A DNA stretch of 12,811 nucleotides from an uncultured Lachnospiraceae bacterium (GTDB lineage: Bacteria > Bacillota > Clostridia > Lachnospirales > Lachnospiraceae), in contig CAJURH010000047.1 in the NCBI GenBank assembly GCA_910588775.1, positions 1-12,811 on the forward strand. The letters run 5' to 3'. The notes below the pieces were generated by a model. The model ran no database searches, was not told the DNA's origin, and saw nothing but the letters and a program-made list of their open reading frames with translations. Of the stretch, positions 1 to 6,703 are shown in pieces; positions within the stretch are counted from its first letter, which is position 1; the number at the start of each line of letters is the position of its first letter. The position numbers and the translations under genes are program-made.

Positions 1-52
1 TCCGACCTACCGCTTAGGAGGCGGTCGCTCTATCCAACTGAGCTATAGCGAC
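1..52 (-). tRNA. tRNA-Arg(CCT), 3' part outside window
   Basis: Read leftward from 52, the sequence gives a 7-base acceptor 5' strand (GTCGCTA), a D arm with GCTC/GAGC stem, and an anticodon arm ACCGC/GCGGT enclosing loop CTCCTAA. The anticodon is CCT, which reads AGG (arginine). The variable region and first T-stem bases follow, then the window ends, so the T loop and acceptor 3' strand are not seen. It is transcribed away from secA. Confidence 0.92.
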
Positions 53-72
53 ATTTCTAAATTATAAAGTAT

Positions 73-101
73 ATTTTAGTTGTTGCTACAAATTTTGTCA
101 A
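73..101 (-). promoter_or_regulatory. Promoter of the tRNA-Arg
   Basis: On the minus strand a perfect -35 TTGACA (96-101) and a -10 TAAAAT (73-78) are separated by 17 bases, about 20 bases upstream of the tRNA 5' end. This is a near-consensus housekeeping sigma promoter. Confidence 0.7.
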
Positions 102-218
102 CTACATTTTTTGATTTCATTGGATTTTCGTGAACAGTGTATTTTACTTCTGGGAAGTCTAATTATTTATTTCGTTAACATAATGTGAACGGTAACGATA
201 AAGTTCAAGAATTGTTCA

Positions 219-247
219 TTGTTTCTTTAATAGGAAAGTGGTAAAAT
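219..247 (+). promoter_or_regulatory. Candidate secA promoter
   Basis: TTGTTT (219-224), a 17-base spacer and TAAAAT (242-247) lie about 45 bases before the secA start. The -35 is only a partial match. The flanking 53-292 gap otherwise holds only the divergent tRNA promoter and AT-rich sequence. Confidence 0.4.
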
Positions 248-292
248 AGAGGGAAACTGTATTATCATTGTGAGAACAGGAGTATATGATAG

Positions 293-2860
293 ATGAGTGT
301 ATGGACGAAAATCTTTGGTACGCACAGTGAACATGAGGTGAAGCGTATCCAGGGAATTATAGATAAGATAGAATCTCTGCGGCCGTCTATGCAAGAGCTG
401 GACGATAGCGCACTGCAGGATAAGACGCGGGAGTTTAAGAATAGGCTTTCTAAGGGAGAGACGCTGGATGACATTTTGCCAGAGGCGTATGCTGTGGTGC
501 GCGAAGCGGCCAGAAGGGTTCTGAATATGGAGCATTATCGGGTGCAGCTGATCGGCGGTGTGATTTTGCACCAGGGGCGCATTGCGGAGATGAAGACCGG
601 TGAAGGTAAAACGTTGGTGTCCACGCTTCCAGCTTATTTGAACGCGCTTACTGGGCGCGGCGTGCACATTGTGACGGTCAACGATTATTTGGCGGCCCGT
701 GACGCCCAGTGGATGGGGGAGATCCATAAATTCCTGGGTCTTACTGTGGGCGTTGTGTTAAATTCCATGGATAACGATGAACGGCGGGAGCAGTACGCCT
801 GTGATATCACCTATATCACCAACAACGAATTGGGATTTGATTACCTGCGGGATAACATGGTGATTTATAAGGAACAGTTGGTGCAGAGAGAGTTGCATTA
901 CGCCATCATTGATGAGGTGGACTCTGTGCTCATTGACGAGGCACGTACGCCCTTGATCATTTCCGGGCAGAGTGGTAAATCCACCAAGCTCTATGAAGTC
1001 TGCGACATTCTGGCCCGTCAGTTGGAGCGCGGGGAAGCCAGCGGCGAGATGACCAAGATGACAGCGTTGATGGGTGAGGAAATCGAGGAGACCGGAGATT
1101 TCATCGTCAATGAGAAGGATAAGATTGTCACTTTGACGGACGATGGGGTGAAGAAGGTGGAAAAATTTTTTTCCATCGAGAATCTTTCCGACCCGGACAA
1201 TCTAGAGATTCAGCACAATATTATTTTGGCGCTGCGCGCCCACAATCTAATGCACCGGGATCAGGATTATGTGGTGAAGGATGACGAGGTGCTGATTGTG
1301 GACGAGTTCACTGGGCGTATTATGCCTGGACGGCGATACTCGGACGGACTGCACCAGGCCATCGAAGCCAAAGAGAAAGTGAAAGTGAAGAGGGAGAGCA
1401 AGACTCTGGCTACCATCACATTCCAGAATTTCTTCAATAAATATGAGAAGAAAGCGGGCATGACTGGTACAGCGTTGACAGAGGAGAAAGAGTTCCGGGA
1501 TATTTACGGCATGGACGTGGTGGAGATTCCTACCAATGAGCCGGTCCGCAGGGTGGATCAGGACGATGCTGTTTATATGACTCAGAAGGAGAAATTCAAG
1601 GCGGTGGTGGAATCCATCAAGGAGGCTTACCAGAGGCAGCAGCCGGTTCTGGTGGGTACGATTACCATTGAGACTTCCGAGTTGCTCAGCAACATGCTTC
1701 GCAAGGAGGGCATTGCCCACAATGTGCTGAACGCTAAGTTCCATGAGAAAGAGGCGGAAATCGTGGCTCAGGCTGGCGTGGCTGGCGCGGTGACCATTGC
1801 CACCAACATGGCCGGACGTGGTACGGATATTAAGTTGGATGACGTGGCGCGTGAAGCAGGGGGACTGCGCATCATTGGTACAGAGCGGCATGAATCCAGA
1901 CGTATTGACAACCAGCTTCGGGGACGATCTGGTCGGCAGGGAGATGTGGGTGAGTCCAGATTCTATATTTCCCTGGAAGATGACCTGATGCGTCTGTTCG
2001 GCTCAGAACGGCTGATGGGGATTTTCAAATCTCTGGGCGTGCCGGAGAACGAGCAGATTGAGCACAAGATGCTTTCCAGCGCCATTGAGAAAGCGCAGAT
2101 GAAGATCGAGGGCAACAACTATGGAATCCGTAAGAATCTGCTGGATTACGACCAGGTAAATAATGAGCAGAGGGAAATTATTTACAAAGAGCGCCGCAAA
2201 GTGCTGGACGGAGACAGTATGCGGGAATCCATCTGTCGGATGGTCACGGATGTGGTGGATAACACAGTGGATATGTGTTTCTCTGAGGATGTGCCGTCGG
2301 AAGAATGGGACGTAAATGAATTCAACCAGGCGTTGATCCCGGTTATTCCCTTAAAGCCTCTGGAAAAAGACCGGGTAAAAGATACGAAGAAAAACAACCT
2401 GAAACATGAGCTGAAGGAAGAGGCCATTAAGAAATATGAGATGAAGGAAGCGGAGTTCCCGGAGCCAGAGCAGATTCGTGAGCTGGAGCGGGTGATCCTG
2501 CTGAAGGTCATTGACAACAAGTGGATGGATCACATTGATGACATGGAACAGCTTCGTCAGGGAATTGGTTTGCAGGCATATGGTCAGAAGGACCCGGTTG
2601 TGGAGTATAAGATGAGCGCATACGATATGTTCAACGCCATGATTGCTAGTATTCAGGAAGATACCGTTCGGCTGTTGTATCATGTGCGCATTGAGCAGAA
2701 AGTGGAACGGGAGCAGGTGGCGCAGGCGACCGGAACCAACAAGGAGGAAGAAGGACCGAAAAAGCCCGTCCAAAGGGCAAAGGCCAAGGTTTATCCCAAT
2801 GACCTGTGCCCCTGCGGCAGCGGCAAGAAATACAAACATTGCTGCGGACGGAAGGCTTAA
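293..2860 (+). CDS. secA: Protein translocase ATPase SecA
   Basis: SecA is the motor of the Sec pathway. It binds preproteins and the SecYEG channel at the cytoplasmic membrane and drives secretion by ATP hydrolysis. The 855-aa protein is of normal family length. Visible features are the Walker A of NBD1 (GEGKT, residues 103-107), the DEAD-type box DEVD (207-210) followed by the conserved LIDEARTPLIISG segment, the helicase-C motifs TNMAGRGTDI and QLRGRSGRQGD, the helical scaffold/wing region, and a C-terminal zinc-binding SEC-C tail (C839, C841, C850, C851). The start is set by AGGAG at 278-282, ten bases ahead of ATG. The gene is divergent from the tRNA and convergent with the downstream kinase, with stop codons overlapping by 4 bases and no room for a separate terminator. 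Identification is certain. Confidence 0.98.
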   Translation: MSVWTKIFGTHSEHEVKRIQGIIDKIESLRPSMQELDDSALQDKTREFKNRLSKGETLDDILPEAYAVVREAARRVLNMEHYRVQLIGGVILHQGRIAEMKTGEGKTLVSTLPAYLNALTGRGVHIVTVNDYLAARDAQWMGEIHKFLGLTVGVVLNSMDNDERREQYACDITYITNNELGFDYLRDNMVIYKEQLVQRELHYAIIDEVDSVLIDEARTPLIISGQSGKSTKLYEVCDILARQLERGEASGEMTKMTALMGEEIEETGDFIVNEKDKIVTLTDDGVKKVEKFFSIENLSDPDNLEIQHNIILALRAHNLMHRDQDYVVKDDEVLIVDEFTGRIMPGRRYSDGLHQAIEAKEKVKVKRESKTLATITFQNFFNKYEKKAGMTGTALTEEKEFRDIYGMDVVEIPTNEPVRRVDQDDAVYMTQKEKFKAVVESIKEAYQRQQPVLVGTITIETSELLSNMLRKEGIAHNVLNAKFHEKEAEIVAQAGVAGAVTIATNMAGRGTDIKLDDVAREAGGLRIIGTERHESRRIDNQLRGRSGRQGDVGESRFYISLEDDLMRLFGSERLMGIFKSLGVPENEQIEHKMLSSAIEKAQMKIEGNNYGIRKNLLDYDQVNNEQREIIYKERRKVLDGDSMRESICRMVTDVVDNTVDMCFSEDVPSEEWDVNEFNQALIPVIPLKPLEKDRVKDTKKNNLKHELKEEAIKKYEMKEAEFPEPEQIRELERVILLKVIDNKWMDHIDDMEQLRQGIGLQAYGQKDPVVEYKMSAYDMFNAMIASIQEDTVRLLYHVRIEQKVEREQVAQATGTNKEEEGPKKPVQRAKAKVYPNDLCPCGSGKKYKHCCGRKA

Positions 2861-3972
2861 GAATTTTTTTCCCATCCCCCGTCAATACGTTGGATGAGTT
2901 CGGGGAAAGATTTCAGGCCACTAAGCGCGTCGTAAGCGGTAATGCAACTTGCCCCTGTGGCGGCGGCCAGTTGGAGGCACCGTTTGGGCGGATATCCGTC
3001 CAGAGCGGCTTTTAGGAAAGCTGCAATGCTGGTGTCTCCGGCGCCTGTGCCAGAGAGTATTCGATCCGGCTTGAAACTTTTTTCAAAATATTCTAGGTTG
3101 CCCCAGGATGTAAATTCCGGGGCGATTTTTTTCATCACGGTCGGTGCGCTGGTGCGCAAATAGATGCCGGACGCACCACATTTGATCAAAATACATTTTG
3201 CTCCCCAGTCCAGCAAAGTCTGTGCCAGAGGCTGAACGTCCTTTTCCACGTCTAGAATAGTGGTGATGTCTTTGTCGCCTGCCCGCCGGGTCCAGTCTTG
3301 GTATCGCTCCCGGTCAATCATGTACCCCAGTTCTTCGATGCTTGGCACGAAGAAATCCACCAGTGGAAGCAGATTTTTCACAATCTGAGACCAGTCTTGC
3401 TGCCCAGCCTCGGAATCGTCTTCAACGGCGGCCATATCCAGGGAAGTGGTCAGACCCATTTCTTTTACCCGGGTGAAAATCCGGATTAGTTCCTTAGAGC
3501 CATCTAAATACATGGACCGCATCAGAGGCGGGTAGCCGAAATGGAAATGCCTTGCCTGTCCAATGGCCTCAAAATCCAAGTCGTCCATATAGAAAGTATC
3601 GTTGCAGCCAGGGTGATGTAGGAAGATTCGATCCACTCCAGGGGGCGCAATGACAATCGTATAGGAAGTGCTTGATTCGTTGTCTAGGATTAGGTGCTGG
3701 CCGGCCTGGTATTTTTCAAAAGTTTGTTGAATAGTTGCGCCAAAAGCGTCCTGGCCGATTTTTCCCATAAGGATGACAGGACTTCCCAGTTTTTTCAGGG
3801 CAAGCCCAGTGTTGGCCACTACGCCACCTGTGCTGAAGCTGGCGTTTTTCACATGAATGATTTTTCCGGGCATCAGTAATTGGGAAATCTTTTCGGCGTT
3901 TTTTGTCTGAGGAAAGCCGGGGGTAATGTCTACGCATAAATGTCCGGCTACGGCAATTGTTTGATTTTTCAT
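2857..3972 (-). CDS. PfkB-family carbohydrate/nucleoside kinase
   Basis: A 371-aa member of the ribokinase/PfkB family, which phosphorylates sugars or nucleosides with ATP in the cytoplasm. The N-terminus has the family beta-strand and substrate-binding start (IAVAGHLCVDITPG), then the glycine-rich STGGVVANTGLALKKLG and GKIGQDAFG. The C-terminus has the anion-hole/catalytic motif GTGAGD (about 308-313, D313 the presumed base) followed by the usual helix. The substrate cannot be told from sequence; the family covers ribose, fructose, adenosine, KDG and others, and the protein is somewhat longer than the usual 300-330 aa. The start is the ATG at 3970-3972, preceded by AAAGGAAAGGAG; the frame stays open 72 codons further upstream, but without a ribosome site and across the promoter. 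It overlaps the secA stop by 4 bases. Confidence 0.9.
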   Translation of the reverse strand: MKNQTIAVAGHLCVDITPGFPQTKNAEKISQLLMPGKIIHVKNASFSTGGVVANTGLALKKLGSPVILMGKIGQDAFGATIQQTFEKYQAGQHLILDNESSTSYTIVIAPPGVDRIFLHHPGCNDTFYMDDLDFEAIGQARHFHFGYPPLMRSMYLDGSKELIRIFTRVKEMGLTTSLDMAAVEDDSEAGQQDWSQIVKNLLPLVDFFVPSIEELGYMIDRERYQDWTRRAGDKDITTILDVEKDVQPLAQTLLDWGAKCILIKCGASGIYLRTSAPTVMKKIAPEFTSWGNLEYFEKSFKPDRILSGTGAGDTSIAAFLKAALDGYPPKRCLQLAAATGASCITAYDALSGLKSFPELIQRIDGGWEKNS

Positions 3973-4011
3973 AGGCTCCTTTCCTTTGTTAAATGATTCT
4001 TTCATATCGAA

Positions 4012-4040
4012 AATATAGCATATTTCTGTTCGTTCGGCAA
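4012..4040 (-). promoter_or_regulatory. Candidate promoter of the PfkB kinase
   Basis: On the minus strand TTGCCG (4035-4040), a 17-base spacer and TATATT (4012-4017) lie about 40 bases upstream of the kinase start. Just upstream an inverted repeat ATTACA/TGTAAT spans about 4051-4073 and could be a regulator site. Confidence 0.4.
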
Positions 4041-4085
4041 TATATTTCCGATTACAGTGTATTTCTTTGTAATTACAATTAGAGA

Positions 4086-4182
4086 GTGGATGTATATGAT
4101 GTGTAAAGCGGTTGGTCGGCATTGGCAAAATCACAGGCGCAGCCATGGGTGAGAGAATCCATCTGTGGCTGCGTGTTATTTT
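4086..4182 (+). ncRNA. Candidate small RNA in the kinase-integrase gap
   Basis: A plus-strand promoter-like pair, TTACAG (4052-4057), 16 bases, TACAAT (4074-4079), is followed about 60 bases later by a hairpin. Its 8-bp stem is CGCAGCCA (4138-4145) with TGGCTGCG (4166-4173), plus an inner 5-bp stem, and it runs into TGTTATTTTG. This could be a short terminated RNA of roughly 100 nt. A 20-codon frame from 4090 lacks a proper ribosome site. The mobile element boundary should lie near here, so the hairpin could also belong to the attachment site. The call is tentative. Confidence 0.25.
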
Positions 4183-4238
4183 GTACAATTATGATAAACA
4201 TTGACAAGCTATAGGTATAAAGCAAGTTAAAATGCAGT

Positions 4239-4270
4239 AAAATGGGGCTTTTCCGCTATGGAATCGCCCC
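4239..4270 (-). terminator. Terminator of the integrase gene
   Basis: Reading leftward after the integrase stop, GGGGC (4266-4270) pairs with GCCCC (complement of 4244-4248), with an inner TTCC/GGAA stem, followed by ATTTTACTG. It is placed 9 bases after the stop codon. Confidence 0.6.
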
Positions 4271-4271
4271 G

Positions 4272-4292
4272 TTTGGCACTAATTTGGCACTA
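4272..4292. repeat. Tandem 10-bp repeat at the integrase 3' end
   Basis: TTTGGCACTA occurs at 4272-4281 and again at 4283-4292, overlapping the integrase stop codon. Short direct repeats next to an integrase gene are often arm-type sites bound by the recombinase, so this may be part of the element's attachment region. The core site was not identified. Confidence 0.5.
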
Positions 4293-5325
4293 TTAACTGA
4301 TTTAGCCTGTCGGCCACCTCCTCGTGTTTGCTTGGGTAGAGGTGGCCGTAAGTGTTATTGACCATCTGCACCGTATCCCCGATGCGCTCGGCTATGAGAT
4401 GCGGGGAAAAGCCCAAGTCAATGAGCAGGCTCACGTGGCTGTGCCTCAAGTCGTGAATGCGTATGCGAGGTATCCCGGCCTTTTCGGAGCCGCGTTTGAT
4501 ATTACCCCTGATTAAGCTGTTTGTGAAAGTGAATATCCGATCTGCAGGTTGCAGGCCATATATTTTATTGGCATACGCCTGTATTTCCTGCATAACGGCT
4601 GGCGGCATGGAGATGCGCCGGACGCTGTTTTGAGTTTTAGGTGACCCTGTTGTGCGGGTGTTCTGGTAATATGATTTGGTGATGTTGATGGCGTTGGCTT
4701 GAAAATCAAAATCTTTCAGTGTGAGAGCCATCATCTCCCCAAACCGCATCCCGGAATAAAAGAGCAGATCCAAGGCTGCTTTTGCCCTTATGTCTGCTAT
4801 GTGACGGATGAAGCTATTATACTGGTGGAGCGTCCAGAAATTCATGGAATGGGTGCGCTTTCCCATCCCCCCGGCTTTACTGCATGGATTGCACGGCAGA
4901 TTATAATATTTGACGGCGTAATTCAATATAGAGGATACTGTTCTATGGATTTGGAGCAGATACCCGTCTGAATAGCCCTTGGCTATCTGGATGTTTTGCC
5001 ATGTTCGGATGTCAGCGGGGGTAATGGCGTTTATTGGTTTATCCTTGAAATACGGCAATATCCGTTCTTTGCACATGCTCTTAGCGCTTTTTATAGTGCC
5101 TGGCTTAAGTCTATGCTCCATATCCTCCATGTAAATGTCATACAGGGCTTGGAAAGTCATGTCCGGGGAACCCTGCTGTTTCTCCAGGAAGGCCCGTTCC
5201 CATTCTTTCGCCTCACGCTGCAGCTTGAAGCCTCGTTTCTTTTTCTGTTTTTTGGCTCCTGTGTAGTCGGTGTAGTAAAATTTGCAGAACCATGTTTTAG
5301 TCTTTTCATCGTAATACGCTGGCAT
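4279..5325 (-). CDS. int: Tyrosine recombinase (phage/island integrase)
   Basis: A 348-aa site-specific recombinase expected to insert and, with a directionality factor, excise the element. It has an AP2-like N-terminal arm-binding region (residues about 1-50, YYDEKTKTWFCKFYYTDYTG), a SAM-like core-binding domain (about 55-160) and the catalytic domain. Visible catalytic residues are the Arg of SGMRFGE, a lysine in the SPKTQNSVRR hairpin, HxxR in HDLRHSH (H291, R294) and the nucleophile Tyr326 in NTYGHLYP. The usual second His/Trp position reads GD (ERIGDTVQ) instead of GH. The start is ATG 5323-5325, five bases after GGAGG; an ATG four codons upstream overlaps that ribosome site. The gene is leftward and outermost, as in SaPI-like islands and prophages. 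Confidence 0.93.
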   Translation of the reverse strand: MPAYYDEKTKTWFCKFYYTDYTGAKKQKKKRGFKLQREAKEWERAFLEKQQGSPDMTFQALYDIYMEDMEHRLKPGTIKSAKSMCKERILPYFKDKPINAITPADIRTWQNIQIAKGYSDGYLLQIHRTVSSILNYAVKYYNLPCNPCSKAGGMGKRTHSMNFWTLHQYNSFIRHIADIRAKAALDLLFYSGMRFGEMMALTLKDFDFQANAINITKSYYQNTRTTGSPKTQNSVRRISMPPAVMQEIQAYANKIYGLQPADRIFTFTNSLIRGNIKRGSEKAGIPRIRIHDLRHSHVSLLIDLGFSPHLIAERIGDTVQMVNNTYGHLYPSKHEEVADRLNQLIVPN

Positions 5326-5341
5326 AATATCCTCCATTCTG

Positions 5342-5365
5342 GCCGGGCGGACGTGGGAATGGATG
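5342..5365 (+). repeat. 24-bp exact direct repeat, copy 1 (upstream of int)
   Basis: The 24 bases beginning GCCGGGCGGACGTGGG and ending AATGGATG are identical to 7625-7648. This copy ends 16 bases upstream of the integrase start codon, in the leftward leader of int. It is a candidate binding site for a shared regulator or a recombination relic. Confidence 0.85.
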
Positions 5366-5401
5366 AAGTGCTGGTTTCGCGCATTTGTGTGCGAAAGGTG
5401 G

Positions 5402-5430
5402 TTGAAAAATCTGTGAGTATGGCGTATAAT
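5402..5430 (+). promoter_or_regulatory. Strong promoter of the antitoxin RNA
   Basis: TTGAAA (5402-5407), exactly 17 bases, TATAAT (5425-5430). It is the best match to a vegetative promoter in this region and points at no protein gene, only at the terminator at 5495-5540. Confidence 0.75.
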
Positions 5431-5454
5431 ATGCTTAACAAGACAGCCGGAAGG
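5425..5454 (+). repeat. Inverted repeat of promoter/leader, antitoxin copy
   Basis: From TATAAT through the first bases of the RNA, this 30-base stretch matches the reverse complement of 5660-5689 at 24 of 30 positions. It includes an unbroken 13-base block (TATAATATGCTTA) and a 7-base block (CAGCCGG). Confidence 0.75.
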
Positions 5455-5542
5455 TGACTACACCACCCGTCCCGGCATAACATCATTAAACTATAAAAAT
5501 AGTCGTCTGACCTTTACCAGAGAGCAGGACGGCTATTTTTTA
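5437..5542 (+). ncRNA. Candidate antitoxin RNA (type I system)
   Basis: The transcript is predicted to start near 5437, from the promoter at 5402-5430, and end at the bidirectional terminator 5495-5540, giving about 105 nt. It is convergent with the toxin gene and antisense to its 3' end through the terminator. A second patch, ACACCACCC plus five more bases at 5460-5473, matches 12 of 14 bases of 5619-5632, the complement of the toxin Shine-Dalgarno. The RNA could therefore pair with and block the toxin ribosome site in trans. This two-patch layout is that of the RNA II/RNA I pair of the enterococcal par (Fst) system. No protein frame with a ribosome site lies inside it. Confidence 0.65.
5495..5540. 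terminator. Bidirectional terminator shared by toxin mRNA and antitoxin RNA
   Basis: AAAAATAGTCGTC (5495-5507) pairs with GACGGCTATTTTT (5528-5540) along 13 positions with one G-T pair. It carries A/T runs at both ends, so it gives a hairpin plus U-tract in both directions. The toxin stop codon lies inside the right arm. Confidence 0.85.
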
Positions 5543-5616
5543 TGCAGATAAGTCAGAATGGCAATGATTACGTTGACCGTTGTCAGAATAATCATGAATT
5601 CTTCATATGTACTCAT
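5533..5616 (-). CDS. 27-aa hydrophobic peptide, holin-like type I toxin
   Basis: The peptide starts MSTYEEFMIILTTVN and continues as a single hydrophobic helix (about residues 7-24) ending YLHKK. A polar S/T-T-Y-E start, one membrane span and a lysine tail are typical of the small putative holin-like toxins of Firmicutes type I systems, which insert in the membrane and depolarise it. The family match is from memory of its pattern, not a search. The ribosome site is GGAAGGGGTGG, with GTGTTT between it and ATG. The stop codon is inside the terminator stem. A leftward TATAAT (5684-5689) with a poor -35 precedes a 5' leader of about 60 nt. The gene is too short for ordinary gene finders. Confidence 0.72.
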   Translation of the reverse strand: MSTYEEFMIILTTVNVIIAILTYLHKK

Positions 5617-5659
5617 AAACACCACCCCTTCCGCAAGACTCGGAACGGATGGGAGCGCG

Positions 5660-5689
5660 TCCCCCGGCTGCCTGGGTAAGCATATTATA
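5660..5689 (-). repeat. Inverted repeat of promoter/leader, toxin copy
   Basis: This is the leftward -10 box TATAAT and the 5' leader of the toxin mRNA, homologous to 5425-5454 on the other strand. The two convergent transcripts therefore begin with nearly the same sequence, suggesting one arose from the other by inverted duplication or that both 5' ends fold alike. The -35 of this copy is weak, unlike the antitoxin promoter. Confidence 0.7.
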
Positions 5690-5911
5690 TTGTCATGGTG
5701 CGGGTGAAGCCCATTTGGGCCTGAGTGGCGCTGATTCCCAAATGTGTGTCAGCATTCGCCCAACAAGGAGAATGCCATTTGCGACAATGGCGGCCAAATG
5801 GTCATTGATGCGCGTTGGGGCCTGCTCTATGTTCGTCCTATGGCGCGAGCGGCATCCCGGTATTCGTCCTGTGATACGAATACATGCGCACAAGTGTGCA
5901 CGTCGCCAGAG

Positions 5912-5967
5912 GCAAGGTACTTTCGGGCCTATATTGAAAAGCGGGTCGGGGAAGCCCGGTATTTTCC
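5912..5967. repeat. Two-block repeat, copy 1
   Basis: GCAAGGTACTT at the left and CGGGGAAGCCCGGTATTTT at the right, 56 bases in all, recur with the same order and similar spacing at 10975-11034. The middle differs. Confidence 0.55.
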
Positions 5968-6017
5968 TAGATTTACATAAAATTTATTACGGTTGCCGTT
6001 GCCGGTTTAGGGGCGGG

Positions 6018-6071
6018 GGCAGCAGGAGGGCATCCGCTTTAGGCGTTCCCACTGTGTCCTGCTGCCTTTTT
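6018..6071 (+). terminator. Rightward terminator-like hairpin
   Basis: GGCAGCAGGA (6018-6027) pairs perfectly with TCCTGCTGCC (6057-6066) and is followed at once by TTTTTG. This is a plausible intrinsic terminator for a rightward transcript, but no gene lies upstream on that strand. Both arms are copies of the dispersed GGCAGCAGGAC repeat. Confidence 0.4.
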
Positions 6072-6137
6072 GTTCCATGATTCGGAATCCCCATATTGCG
6101 TCCTGCTGCATTCGTCATATGGTACGAATGGGTTCCG

Positions 6138-6155
6138 TTCCACACATGTGTGGAA
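6138..6155. repeat. Perfect 18-bp palindrome
   Basis: TTCCACACATGTGTGGAA equals its own reverse complement. It may be a dimeric protein site or part of the local hairpin-rich structure. Confidence 0.6.
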
Positions 6156-6514
6156 GAGCGTCGCCGCTTGTGTCGATGGTGTTTGGCCACTTGCGGCAAA
6201 ACCAGCCATTTGGTTGCCATGCCCATTTGTGGGTATGGCGCGAAGTTGTGTTAACAAACGTAAACGTTTTTACGCTTGTCCGGACTCAAGGTCATTTGCC
6301 CCTCACATAGATGTGCCCCCTAACCGCCCCGCCAATGAGGGACGGGTTTCGGCACAAGCGCCGAAGCGTACAAGCGTACTTCAGGTACGGTTGTGGGGGC
6401 GCACAGGCGTTGCCTTTTTCGCAGTTTGTTGCGAGGGAAGGCGACAAATTGTCCCGTGCCTAACCGGCGTAGAGGACATACGTAGGTCGAAAATTTCGGC
6501 CTACCTTCGGAGTC

Positions 6515-6703
6515 TTAAATTCCGAAAATGATGAATTTCCAGGTTTCATCCCCGATCCGTCCCCTTCTTTTTTGGAACTTGGTAACTATTTGCTCCGTAT
6601 CTAGGAAGCGTCCGTTTTTCGGATGCCTCAATATCTGAAAGCTGACGGTTTGCTCTTCTTTTTTGAACCCATGTTTTTTAGTGCGCGTTGCTGTTTGTTG
6701 CAA
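6515..6703 (-). CDS. Doubtful small basic protein (TTG start)
   Basis: An open frame of 62 aa from a TTG at 6703, open upstream without a stop to about 6770. The protein is lysine/arginine-rich and its C-terminal half (RHPKNGRFLDTEQIVTKFQKRRGR) is protein-like. There is no ATG start, no clear ribosome site and no recognised family. It may be a decayed gene piece inside the hairpin-rich region, or chance. Confidence 0.18.
   Translation of the reverse strand: MQQTATRTKKHGFKKEEQTVSFQILRHPKNGRFLDTEQIVTKFQKRRGRIGDETWKFIIFGI

Noticed and set aside
1247..1891. 214-codon minus-strand frame inside secA
   Set aside because: It is a shadow of the secA coding sequence on the opposite strand.
4098..4188. 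N-terminal extension of the PfkB kinase up to 4188
   Set aside because: The added residues do not resemble the family, lack a ribosome site and cross the likely promoter; the ATG at 3972 has AAAGGAAAGGAG before it.
5649..6531. Several overlapping frames of 66-153 codons on both strands
   Set aside because: They have no ribosome sites, overlap one another in several frames, and read as low-information arginine/cysteine/histidine-rich proteins. They follow from few stop codons in GC-rich hairpin DNA.
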